Shown: positions 15,379-26,152 of the stretch, piece after piece | How positions within the stretch are numbered: the stretch's first letter is position 1 | Layout: each line of letters starts with the position of its first letter | NCBI GenBank assembly: GCA_003635315.1 | Contig: PYJD01000030.1 | Coordinates: 1 to 48,708 of the forward strand | DNA from: Candidatus Poribacteria bacterium | Lineage (GTDB): Bacteria; Poribacteria; WGA-4E; WGA-3G | DNA: 48,708 nucleotides | Direction: 5' to 3' | The notes under the pieces: generated by a model | The model's database searches: none | What the model was told of the DNA's origin: nothing | What the model saw: the letters and a program-made list of their open reading frames with translations, nothing else | Translations under genes and position numbers: made by a program

Positions 15379-16779
15379 TTACTTAACTTCTTCAAATGGT
15401 GTTACAGGTTCAAAAGGTTCACTGTAATCTCCACCATTATGACTATGTTTACATGATTCTAACCACTCACGGAGTGTATTACGCGTGTTTTTCATCCGTT
15501 CACGTTGTTTATGAACTATATTGGTTGTTTCTTCACGGTCATTTATCATATCGAAACATAAATCTTCACTACCATCGCTTGATAAATCCGTTAAACATTT
15601 ATACCGATTATCAATCATAGCAATTGTTGGTGAATTAAACATCGGTTTTTTTGAACTATTAAACCGATATGGAATTGGATTTGGACGTTCTATCATATTA
15701 TCATGAATAGTTGGTAGTAAACTGATACCGTCAATAGGTCGGTTATCCGGCATTTCATATCCTAAAAAGTCAGCGATAGTCGGGAAATAGTCTAATGTGC
15801 TACATGGCATATCAACAACACGTCCTGAATCCGCATGTCCAGTCCAGAATAAGAATGCTGGTACACCAATACCACCATCAAACAGAGAGCGTTTTCTGCC
15901 GCGTAATCCACCTGTAGAACCTCTATTTCGTCCGTCTTTACCAGTCCGTCCCTCAGGTCCGTTATCAGAACAAAACCATATCATTGTGTTTTGAGAAACA
16001 CCCCATGCAGCCAATGTATGATATAACCTTCCTATTTGATCGTCTACTGCTGTAACACAACCGTAATAGTGTTGTTCATTTTCACTATATTCAGAATACA
16101 TTGCACAGTACTCAGGTCCTGCAATAACAGGAAGATGTGGTGCATGAAACCATATTGTAGCAAAAAATGGATTGGCGTTTTCAACAGAATCCTCAATAAA
16201 TGGAATCGCTCTATCCATTAACACACGTGAATCGCAACCGTCAAGATTTTCTGTTGCAAGTTCACCATTCTCATAGTAAGGTGAAGCCCATACCTCAGCT
16301 GTGCGTTCCCCAGTGCGATGTATATTTTTTACCCCCACTGTCGGGTCCCACGTAGGCACAGCATATTCTGTTGAAAAAGATGTATCATAATCACGTTCCC
16401 AGGGTGGTGCATAATTCCGTTTTGGATCACGAATCGGTTTACCAGAATATTCAGGATCTAATGTGCCAAGATGCCATTTACCAAAATGTCCTGTATTATA
16501 TCCGTAGGATTTTAACATATTTGCCAGTGTAATTTCTTGGGATGGTAAATGTCCACGATTCGCATGTGTGACCCCATATCTAAAATAGTGTCTACCCGTT
16601 AAGCACGTACCTCGTGTTGGTGAACAGACAGGTCCCCCTGCATAGAATCTTGAAAATCGGATTCCATTATTTGCTAAACGATCTAAATTGGGTGTCTTAA
16701 TAACTTCGTTTCCGTTAAAACCGACATCCCCATATCCTAAATCATCACACATCAATAAAATAATGTTGGGACGCGTCAT
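15379..16779 (-). CDS. Sulfatase (type I, formylglycine-dependent)
   Basis: 466 residues. The N-terminus RPNIILLMCDDLGYGDVGFN carries the Asp-Asp metal ligands, and CSPTR at Cys52 is the CxPxR signature whose Cys is oxidised to formylglycine. GHFGKWHLG, FATIWFHAPHLP and WFCSDNGPEG (metal Asp-Asn) complete the alkaline-phosphatase-superfamily active site. It hydrolyses sulfate esters, probably of glycans or small aryl sulfates; the specificity is not readable. No signal peptide is present, unusual for glycan sulfatases, so it may act in the cytoplasm. No maturation enzyme lies nearby. The gene converges on the redoxin gene with a 91-base gap. Confidence 0.92.
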   Translation of the reverse strand: MTRPNIILLMCDDLGYGDVGFNGNEVIKTPNLDRLANNGIRFSRFYAGGPVCSPTRGTCLTGRHYFRYGVTHANRGHLPSQEITLANMLKSYGYNTGHFGKWHLGTLDPEYSGKPIRDPKRNYAPPWERDYDTSFSTEYAVPTWDPTVGVKNIHRTGERTAEVWASPYYENGELATENLDGCDSRVLMDRAIPFIEDSVENANPFFATIWFHAPHLPVIAGPEYCAMYSEYSENEQHYYGCVTAVDDQIGRLYHTLAAWGVSQNTMIWFCSDNGPEGRTGKDGRNRGSTGGLRGRKRSLFDGGIGVPAFLFWTGHADSGRVVDMPCSTLDYFPTIADFLGYEMPDNRPIDGISLLPTIHDNMIERPNPIPYRFNSSKKPMFNSPTIAMIDNRYKCLTDLSSDGSEDLCFDMINDREETTNIVHKQRERMKNTRNTLREWLESCKHSHNGGDYSEPFEPVTPFEEVK

Positions 16780-17784
16780 ATTCTATCCTCCAATTTCTTT
16801 ACTTTTAATATGTCTTGAATATATCTAACAAATTCTCAGGTGGTTTAAACGGAAACTCCACTATCGTAGTGGTTAATCCTCTATAGTATATACCAAGTAA
16901 TGAATTAAATTCTACAAGTGATTTAATAGGATTGTAGTATAAACCTTGCTATCATCATCAATCCAATGAAACATTGCTTCAGTAGACTTTTCTTTTACAA
17001 TATCATTGCATATCTAAGAAACGATGACGTATTACAGGATTATGAAGGATGTCATCTCAGACTGCTCAACCAAAAGTTATGCCACAAAAAAGAGACATTT
17101 TTATTAAGAAATAAGATTAGATTTCATAGTCGTAAATTGAACATTTAATCCTAATATCCTAACAGACTATTTGGGTGCAAAAACAGACCTTTAATCCTAA
17201 ATTCCCTGATGATAAATCGTGAAAATGTTGACTATTTCAATTCGTCGAAAAAGTGAAAAAAGTTACACTTTTTGACACATTGTGTGTCATTGAAATTGGT
17301 GTAAATTACCCCTCTAACCGCTGTCATAGACTGACTTCACTCCACTTTAAATTGACTTTATAAGAATTTCCAAAAAGTGTGATTTTGTGTTTTCTTGTCT
17401 TTGTGAATTTTGACAATTCCAACCATCATAATATAGTCGATTCATTGACATAAAGATTATTTTGTATTTAGGATCGTTTTTATAGATAATCATCATTATT
17501 TCTCTAATTATATCCTTCATGTAAAAGTACGGAATTGGAAGATTGGAAGACTGGAACTGTGGATAGTGGGTTCCATCCTTCCCTACATTTCATCCATTCA
17601 TCCGAATAGTTGCATTCTGGGCAAGTCCTGATATTTATGCTAAAAAAGTAGTTCTTAGTAATGTTAGTTGTTAGCTATTGAGATTTTATTCATTTTATTT
17701 TCATTTTTTTTGAGAAAGTGTGTAATCAGCATTTGGTATGATTGAAAGGAATTCGCGAGTAAAACTCGCTCCTACAAAAGAGTT
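16780..17784. other. Gene-free region between sulfatase and the old end of the CRISPR array
   Basis: About 1 kb without a convincing gene; short open frames here have no ribosome-binding site or recognisable domain. Small structures seen: GACACA-TTG-TGTGTC (about 17275-17289), and GCGAG-TAAAA-CTCGC followed by TCCTAC, a REP-like half (about 17755-17776). Bases 17324-17339 are identical to the crRNA 5' end of one CRISPR spacer (see findings). Confidence 0.5.
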
Positions 17785-18341
17785 GTTTCGATTCCAAATA
17801 GGGACGTTTGAAAGGGGAATAGCTGTTAGTTGTCAGCCATCAGCGGTCAGATAGGTTTACATTCCAAATTGGTAGGAACTGATATAACGATTGATTATGG
17901 ATAAGATGAAATCAGGATGATAACAGATTCATCTAATGCTATTTTGTCTATGGATAATATTCAAGTCTGACTATACTTAGATAAATGTATTAACTGGACT
18001 TTTTGTCCAGTTGTGTTTCTATTCCAAATTGGTACGATTGGGAAATGGCTGTCAGCTAACAGCAGTCAGTAGTCAGAAAGATTTCGATTCCAAATTGGTA
18101 CGATCTGGAAATGGCTGTTGGTAGAATCAGAAAATCATATAAAGGAATAGACTGGACTGAGGTAATTGCCGCTTGGGAGAACAAGTTACAAAAACCTATA
18201 GAAATGTATCAAATGGCTGTCAGCTATCAGCAGTCAGAAAGATTTCTATTCAAAAGTGGTATGATTAAAAGGGGAATAGCCGTTAGCTGTCAGCCATCAG
18301 CCATCAGATAGGTTTACATTCCAAAACGGGACGATTGGATG
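17785..18341. repeat. Decayed trailer end of the CRISPR array
   Basis: Six degenerate repeat copies start at 17785, 17855, 18015, 18081, 18242 and 18312. They keep the TTCCAAA core to varying extents but are mutated at both ends. Gaps of ~160 bases between some of them imply that intervening repeats were lost. The sequence between them is dominated by AGCTGTCAGCCATCAGC-like motifs. Decay at this end shows it to be the oldest part of the array. Confidence 0.8.
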
Positions 18342-18380
18342 TATCTGAAAGCTGACGGCTGATCGCTGAACGCCAAAATC

Positions 18381-21300
18381 GTTTCTATTCCAAATTGGTA
18401 CGATTAAAAGGGGAATAGCCGTTAGCTGTCAGCCATCAGCCGTCAGATAACTTTCTATTCCAAATTAGGACGATTAAATGAGGATAGCTGAAAGCAGATT
18501 GCTGATAGCTACGCCCGTTTCTATTCCAAATTGGTAGGATTAAAAGGATATAAAGACGGGAGTGATTGGATGGACTGGAAAAAGTTTCTATTCCAAATTG
18601 GTACGATTAAAAGCTTAAAACCGAACCGATCATAACTGAACCGAAATTCCGTTTCTATTCCAAATTGGTACGATTAAAAGTGATCACTTGCAATATTATA
18701 TTGTGAGTCGAATTCAGGTTTCTATTCCAAATTGGTACGATTAAAAGTTGATATTAAGATGCAGGGGTATGAGCGACTTGAGATGTGTTTCTATTCCAAA
18801 TTGGTACGATTAAAAGTCGTCAATCGATTGAGATGATTCTCACTACACCGATGTTTCTATTCCAAATTGGTACGATTAAAAGTCTTATCGAAAGGGCGAG
18901 TGCCAATGGCTTCCATACGTTTCTATTCCAAATTGGTACGATTAAAAGTAAACGACCGAGGCAGACACCTGCACGTAGAGATTACGTTTCTATTCCAAAT
19001 TGGTACGATTAAAAGTATATACTGCCACTTTGATGGATATCCCGAACACAAGTTTCTATTCCAAATTGGTACGATTAAAAGAATTTCACCTTTTATAGTA
19101 ATGTGTTTATTCCTACCTGTTTCTATTCCAAATTGGTACGATTAAAAGGTGTTGATACACACGGCAGGCGTATAAAATGCGTTATAGTTTCTATTCCAAA
19201 TTGGTACGATTAAAAGTTCAATCGCAAACTTATTTTCACCATCAGGATATATCACGTTTCTATTCCAAATTGGTACGATTAAAAGAAGAACACAGCTGGT
19301 AATTGACTCTCAGGAATATTCGCGTTTCTATTCCAAATTGGTACGATTAAAAGGCAGTTTCGATTCTAAGACCTGTTTATTATCATTTGTTTCTATTCCA
19401 AATTGGTACGATTAAAAGGCAGATAGAATTGAATATGAAGTTGTCGGTTGGGGTGAGTTTCTATTCCAAATTGGTACGATTAAAAGAATTTCTGATGAAT
19501 TAAAGGTTAATGAGGATAAGGTGTTTCTATTCCAAATTGGTACGATTAAAAGCACTACAAATGACCTACACCTCGTCAAAGAAATGTTGTTTCTATTCCA
19601 AATTGGTACGATTAAAAGTTACAGAAAGAGAAAGAGCAAGCCGATAACAACGCAAAAGAGTTTCTATTCCAAATTGGTACGATTAAAAGGTAAAATTCAC
19701 TTGTGCTAAATGTAGATACATACTATAGTTTCTATTCCAAATTGGTACGATTAAAAGTAACGAAAACGTACCTTCTTATGATCCACGCAACAAGTTTCTA
19801 TTCCAAATTGGTACGATTAAAAGTATATAATGAAAAATTTACAATTGAATTTATTCAATACGTTTCTATTCCAAATTGGTACGATTAAAAGTGTCAACAA
19901 CTGCAACCAATCCCCATTTTGACAACAATGTTTCTATTCCAAATTGGTACGATTAAAAGACCTTGGGGACTGGTACATAGACACATTCTTTCCAATGTTT
20001 CTATTCCAAATTGGTACGATTAAAAGCGGCGGGAGCATAGCAGTAGGGAGTCTGCTATGCTTTTTTGTTTCTATTCCAAATTGGTACGATTAAAAGAAAA
20101 ACTTATGGAGACTATAATCGGACTTGCCGACAAAGGGTTTCTATTCCAAATTGGTACGATTAAAAGAGTTTTGAAGTATGAACATGAACAAAACGAGTTT
20201 CTATTCCAAATTGGTACGATTAAAAGTTAAACCTACTTATACTATAGTATAGACGGGGGCAGTTTCTATTCCAAATTGGTACGATTAAAAGAAATTTGCG
20301 TTCTGGGGCGTTTCTTATGCTTTTGTGTTTCTATTCCAAATTGGTACGATTAAAAGAAAAGGTAAACTAACTAAAACAAATGAAATTTTTGGTGTTTCTA
20401 TTCCAAATTGGTACGATTAAAAGAAGGAAGAAATACAGCTAAATACCATTATGCATATTATGTTTCTATTCCAAATTGGTACGATTAAAAGTCGTTATCT
20501 GAAACTTAGCAGGTGTTGTGATCGCTGCGTTTCTATTCCAAATTGGTACGATTAAAAGACAAGTCAAACCTTAAGTGCTTATCCTTCTCTTTTGAGTTTC
20601 TATTCCAAATTGGTACGATTAAAAGATCTAATATGATACACGATTATGAAATGAAACGGAGGTTTCTATTCCAAATTGGTACGATTAAAAGCCCCCGAAG
20701 GATACAGAGAACCCACCGAAGACGAAGTGTGTTTCTATTCCAAATTGGTACGATTAAAAGTTATTATCTTAAAGTGATTTGCCGTATTGTCGGCAAATGT
20801 TTCTATTCCAAATTGGTACGATTAAAAGGAAATATGCCATGAAGTCAATCATAGACTGACTTCAGTTTCTATTCCAAATTGGTACGATTAAAAGTTACCA
20901 AGAAACCGTGCTAAACCCAGCCAACTTGGGGTTTCTATTCCAAATTGGTACGATTAAAAGGGCAAAACAAACAACCGGCACCGTGTAAACTAAGCCACGT
21001 TTCTATTCCAAATTGGTACGATTAAAAGGAAAAGCAATGACTGACGAAGGAATGAGCCAAACCGAACGTTTCTATTCCAAATTGGTACGATTAAAAGTCA
21101 CAGGGATAACAAACCACACGCTTGCAATTGATCCGTTTCTATTCCAAATTGGTACGATTAAAAGATACTCTCGTCAAACGCAACCGCATCTGCCCATTCC
21201 TGTTTCTATTCCAAATTGGTACGATTAAAAGTTCTTTCTTCTCCTCTTTCGGTGCTTCAGATTCAACGTTTCTATTCCAAATTGGTACGATTAAAAGAGT

Positions 21301-24300
21301 TTCGTGTGAGCGTCGCTCGCTTCAAATTGCCGGTTTCTATTCCAAATTGGTACGATTAAAAGGTCGTTCTCCTTGTCGGTTGTTCGTTCGGTTTGTAAAG
21401 TTTCTATTCCAAATTGGTACGATTAAAAGCAACAATATATGTATGACTCTCTTGACAGGCTTGCTGTTTCTATTCCAAATTGGTAGGATTAAAAGTCCAA
21501 GAGTTGTAATGTGCGTTATAGCAGTAAACAAGTTTCTATTCCAAATTGGTACGATTAAAAGTACTAATGATTGTCAATCCAAGTTGGGTTGGTGTCAAGG
21601 TTTCTATTCCAAATTGGTACGATTAAAAGCTCACTTTTTTTCACTTTTGTCTGTTTTGTGTTGTTTGGTTTCTATTCCAAATTGGTACGATTAAAAGTCA
21701 TCATATTTAACTTTCTTATCATGTCTTACTTGTTCGTTTCTATTCCAAATTGGTACGATTAAAAGTTATATCGAGAAGCAGAAGATCTTGAAGGTATGTA
21801 TAGTTTCTATTCCAAATTGGTACGATTAAAAGAGAGAAAATCAAATCAGAAACAAGTTGACTTCACCAAAGTTTCTATTCCAAATTGGTACGATTAAAAG
21901 CAAAAGGATAAGAAACGCCCCAAATCGCAAATTTTGTTTCTATTCCAAATTGGTACGATTAAAAGGATTAGTTATTTTTAAATCATTGAGTGTGCAATGA
22001 TGTTTCTATTCCAAATTGGTACGATTAAAAGGGACGAAATCGAAGGAATCGTAACCGATGTTGAACTGTTTCTATTCCAAATTGGTACGATTAAAAGGGA
22101 TTACAAGGTAAGTCATGAGTTATTTTAGTGTTCACGTTTCTATTCCAAATTGGTACGATTAAAAGTTGGAATCCACAGGAACTCCGCCAAGATTTTAAAG
22201 ATAGTTTCTATTCCAAATTGGTACGATTAAAAGGATGTTGAACATCCAGGGTTTACAATTAGAAGAGAGTTTCTATTCCAAATTGGTACGATTAAAAGCT
22301 GCGTCTGTATCGTTGTTGACTGCTTCGGCTTCGGTGTTTCTATTCCAAATTGGTACGATTAAAAGACACTCTGCATTTATACGGGCTTGTGACCGTCGTC
22401 GTGTTTCTATTCCAAATTGGTACGATTAAAAGATGCACATTTTATCGCTCTCACGGAGGGCTTGTAATTGGTTTCTATTCCAAATTGGTACGATTAAAAG
22501 TTACAACGATTGATTAACATGGCAAGAACAGCAGCGTTTCTATTCCAAATTGGTACGATTAAAAGCTTGGTTATTCTCCGTGCATCGTATGATAGTACCA
22601 TGTTTCTATTCCAAATTGGTACGATTAAAAGTACACTTATTCGGTGACCAGTAGCAACCTATATTTTTAGTTTCTATTCCAAATTGGTACGATTAAAAGG
22701 AACGATAAACAGCGAGACTATGTTGCTAACGTAGTGTTTCTATTCCAAATTGGTACGATTAAAAGTTGTTTTTTCATTATCTTGATTATATGTATAAAAG
22801 TTTCTATTCCAAATTGGTACGATTAAAAGATATTTAATAAAGTGAATATAAATGGCAGTAAAGAAGTTTCTATTCCAAATTGGTACGATTAAAAGTCTGG
22901 CTTGTGCTTTAAAAGATTCACAAGTAATGCCGTTTCTATTCCAAATTGGTACGATTAAAAGGCCTTTGAAGGCAACAAAAACTGCATACTATGGGGAGTT
23001 TCTATTCCAAATTGGTACGATTAAAAGTAAAGATAAAGCACCCGGTCAATTCTACATCAAGTGTTTCTATTCCAAATTGGTACGATTAAAAGAATCAATC
23101 CTTCTCTGTAATGAGTCCAATCTTTATGGTTTCTATTCCAAATTGGTACGATTAAAAGCCTTCAAGAGAGTAAACATGACACTAACCAATACGCCGCGTT
23201 TCTATTCCAAATTGGTACGATTAAAAGAAAAATGTAGCAGCCCTAATCAACTTTCAACCAACTACGTTTCTATTCCAAATTGGTACGATTAAAAGTCGCT
23301 CACCTTGAAATTACCATGATTGGACTGACTGCGTTTCTATTCCAAATTGGTACGATTAAAAGAGAATAACAAAGTCGTTGACGATATTTATTTCAAGAAG
23401 TTTCTATTCCAAATTGGTACGATTAAAAGTGCGCACAGGACATATCCTAAAAGGATACCAGTTTTGTTTCTATTCCAAATTGGTACGATTAAAAGGGTGT
23501 TTTTGATATTCTTATGAATAGATTGCACAAGGTTTCTATTCCAAATTGGTACGATTAAAAGCCTTACTACAATAAAGGAAAAACTTATGAAATATTAGTT
23601 TCTATTCCAAATTGGTACGATTAAAAGATCTTTGGAATATGATTAAAGAAATATTAATTCAAAAGTTTCTATTCCAAATTGGTACGATTAAAAGTTTTTT
23701 GTAGATAGTCAACAATGATAAGTGATAAGTCGTTTCTATTCCAAATTGGTACGATTAAAAGTTCATCATCAAAAAACATATCCACGAGTGCATGTTCAGT
23801 GTTTCTATTCCAAATTGGTACGATTAAAAGTTCATCATCAAAAAACATATCCACGAGTGCATGTTCAGTGTTTCTATTCCAAATTGGTACGATTAAAAGT
23901 TAATCGGATTGCAGATTTATATAGAAATTGATATTCAGAGTTTCTATTCCAAATTGGTACGATTAAAAGTTGCTGAAAATATTGGTAAAAACTATAACAA
24001 GACTGGTTTCTATTCCAAATTGGTACGATTAAAAGCAATTGATTTTGCACAAATTGATGTTACTGGTGATATAGTTTCTATTCCAAATTGGTACGATTAA
24101 AAGTCAACAGATATGACACGTGCATTGACAGATGTTATCCTACGTTTCTATTCCAAATTGGTACGATTAAAAGGCATTTTTTTTATGTGCTACGAATCCA
24201 GTCGTAGCAGTTTCTATTCCAAATTGGTACGATTAAAAGACGAAGAGGATGACAGATATTCAAATAGATACGCATGTTTCTATTCCAAATTGGTACGATT

Positions 24301-25573
24301 AAAAGTATTTAATCCTAAATATGTTATCACACCAAATTCAGAGTTTCTATTCCAAATTGGTACGATTAAAAGCATTTTTTTTATGTGCTACGAATCCAGT
24401 CGTAGCAGTTTCTATTCCAAATTGGTACGATTAAAAGCATGACCTTGATACCTTTATCAGTTTCGTAAGAGATGTTTCTATTCCAAATTGGTACGATTAA
24501 AAGTCATCAAGAAATCTGCCACGTATCCAGTTGCGATCGTTTCTATTCCAAATTGGTACGATTAAAAGTAAATTTTTCATATCTAATTCCTTTTTTAAAT
24601 TAAGGTTTCTATTCCAAATTGGTACGATTAAAAGACATAAAATTGACTTGTAAGATGTTTTTGATATTCGTTTCTATTCCAAATTGGTACGATTAAAAGA
24701 AAAGATATTTTCTGTTAGAAAACATATAGATAATTGTTTCTATTCCAAATTGGTACGATTAAAAGCTGATAACCGTGTTGAAGCAACACTTGTCATCAAA
24801 AAACATAGAAAGTTTCTATTCCAAATTGGTACGATTAAAAGTTCTGGATAGGGATTTGCAGGAAAGGCTTGTGGATGTTTCTATTCCAAATTGGTACGAT
24901 TAAAAGTTCGCTGACGACGTATCTATAAACAACATTAACAGGTTTCTATTCCAAATTGGTACGATTAAAAGTCAAAAATTTTTAGTCGGCATGAAACCTT
25001 ATGGAGACGTTTCTATTCCAAATTGGTACGATTAAAAGCTCAACCAACCTCTTCAAATTTTTGATTGTTTCTAGTTTCTATTCCAAATTGGTACGATTAA
25101 AAGAATAATCTAACTAACGACATAGTAAATGAAGCATTGGTTTCTATTCCAAATTGGTACGATTAAAAGTGAGGTACTTGAGCATTGTTTCAAAGTGCAA
25201 TTATAGTTTCTATTCCAAATTGGTACGATTAAAAGTGATCGAGTTATTAGGTCTTGGGAATCAAGGCAAATTAGGTTTCTATTCCAAATTGGTACGATTA
25301 AAAGGAATACGACAAGTAGCAGCAGATCTTATCCAGAATAGGTTTCTATTCCAAATTGGTACGATTAAAAGCTTTATGTGTGTGTAACAGGTAGTGATTA
25401 TGTGTATTCGTTTCTATTCCAAATTGGTACGATTAAAAGAGCGTAATTGGCAGCCTTCCTGCCAGAGTCAATACTTGTTTCTATTCCAAATTGGTACGAT
25501 TAAAAGAGACGCATGGAATCTTATTTATAATAATCTTTTAGCTGTTTCTATTCCAAATTGGTACGATTAAAAG
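18381..25573 (-). CRISPR. Type I-B CRISPR array, 108 repeats of 30 bp
   Basis: I counted 108 copies of a 30-bp repeat that begins GTTTCTATTC and ends CGATTAAAAG on the plus strand, with 107 spacers of mostly 34-40 bp (one of 46 at 24766-24811). Copies at 18451, 18517 and 21466 carry substitutions; nearly all others are identical. The crRNA sense is the minus strand: the repeat then ends GGAATAGAAAC, like the ATTGAAAC-type 3' handle of many I-B repeats. The conserved centre CCAAATTGG gives a small hairpin for Cas6. A promoter in the leader at the right end and decay at the left end agree with leftward transcription, so the newest spacers are near 25540. Two pairs of duplicated spacers and one pair of near reverse-complement spacers are present. 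Confidence 0.97.
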
Positions 25574-25829
25574 GCTCTCCGAAATCCACATTAATATGAT
25601 ACTAAACCCTTACTGTTACTGTCAAGTTAAATTTTCATTTTATGAAATTTGACACTCGGTTGCCGTCGACCCTCAATCGTGCAAATTCTCTGGGAGGTCG
25701 ACGGCAGTAGATAGGGACTGGCTTCAGCACCATAATTTAGCAATTTTTAACTTTTTCAAGTACAAAATATTTGCCAAATTTCAGAGGTCGACGGCAAGGA
25801 TATCCACATAATTCCCAATAAACCCTTGT
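25574..25829 (-). promoter_or_regulatory. CRISPR leader
   Basis: 256 bases between the first repeat and the end of cas2. AT-rich, with three islands of GGTCGACGGCA: direct copies at 25694-25706 and 25784-25796 (13 bases identical), and an inverted copy at 25661-25671. A further inverted repeat, ATTTTCAT-tt-ATGAAAT, lies at about 25631-25649, just upstream of the array promoter. The islands may be sites for spacer-integration factors. Confidence 0.75.
25596..25625 (-). promoter_or_regulatory. Promoter of the CRISPR array
   Basis: Minus strand: TTGACA (25625-25620), 18 bases, TATCAT (25601-25596), 22 bases before the first repeat in the crRNA direction. It fixes the array as transcribed leftward. 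Confidence 0.8.
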
Positions 25830-26093
25830 CTATAGTACGTTTGTGGCTGGATTTTTATCTACACCCATTACCTCTTTTGTCATCCATTTCGCATCCCGTA
25901 GTTGATAGATAATTACAGAATCTTTTTCTGGATCTGTTATCTCTGCCAATCCCGATTTGACACGTGTAAACTGTGCTTTGGTTAACTGTCCTTCAAATAC
26001 TGAGTTTTGTATCCAATTGAGATGTTGTCGGAGGTATTTACATACCTTTCCCACACGTTTTACTTCAATGTCATAGACAAGAATTATATACAT
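25830..26093 (-). CDS. cas2: CRISPR-associated Cas2
   Basis: 87 residues. MYIILVYDIEVKRVGKVCKY gives the ferredoxin-like first strand with the conserved Asp8, then LRQHLNWIQNSVFEGQLTKA with the family's N-S-V-F-E-G motif, and DSVIIYQL in the last strand. Cas2 dimers bridge two Cas1 dimers to form the spacer-integration complex. It is the last gene of the cas operon and adjoins the leader, the usual place for the adaptation module. Confidence 0.96.
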   Translation of the reverse strand: MYIILVYDIEVKRVGKVCKYLRQHLNWIQNSVFEGQLTKAQFTRVKSGLAEITDPEKDSVIIYQLRDAKWMTKEVMGVDKNPATNVL

Positions 26094-26152
26094 TATGATG
26101 CCTCCTTGTATATTGGGTGAGGAAACCTCACCCCTACGATCTCAGATTGGTC

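Noticed and set aside
16966..17148. 60-codon frame in the region before the array
   Set aside because: No ribosome-binding site, no recognisable domain, composition like the surrounding non-coding DNA.
18111..18311. Short frame MAVGRIRKSYKGIDWTEVIA... in the array trailer
   Set aside because: It spans decayed repeats and GTCAGC-type repeats, has no ribosome-binding site, and the later part is translated repeat. The middle could be a captured gene fragment, but nothing supports expression.
18785..25387. Many open frames with repeated FLFQIGTIKS / FYSKLVRLK / SIPNWYD peptides
   Set aside because: These are translations of the CRISPR repeat in its three plus-strand frames; the crRNA strand is minus and no ribosome-binding sites are present.
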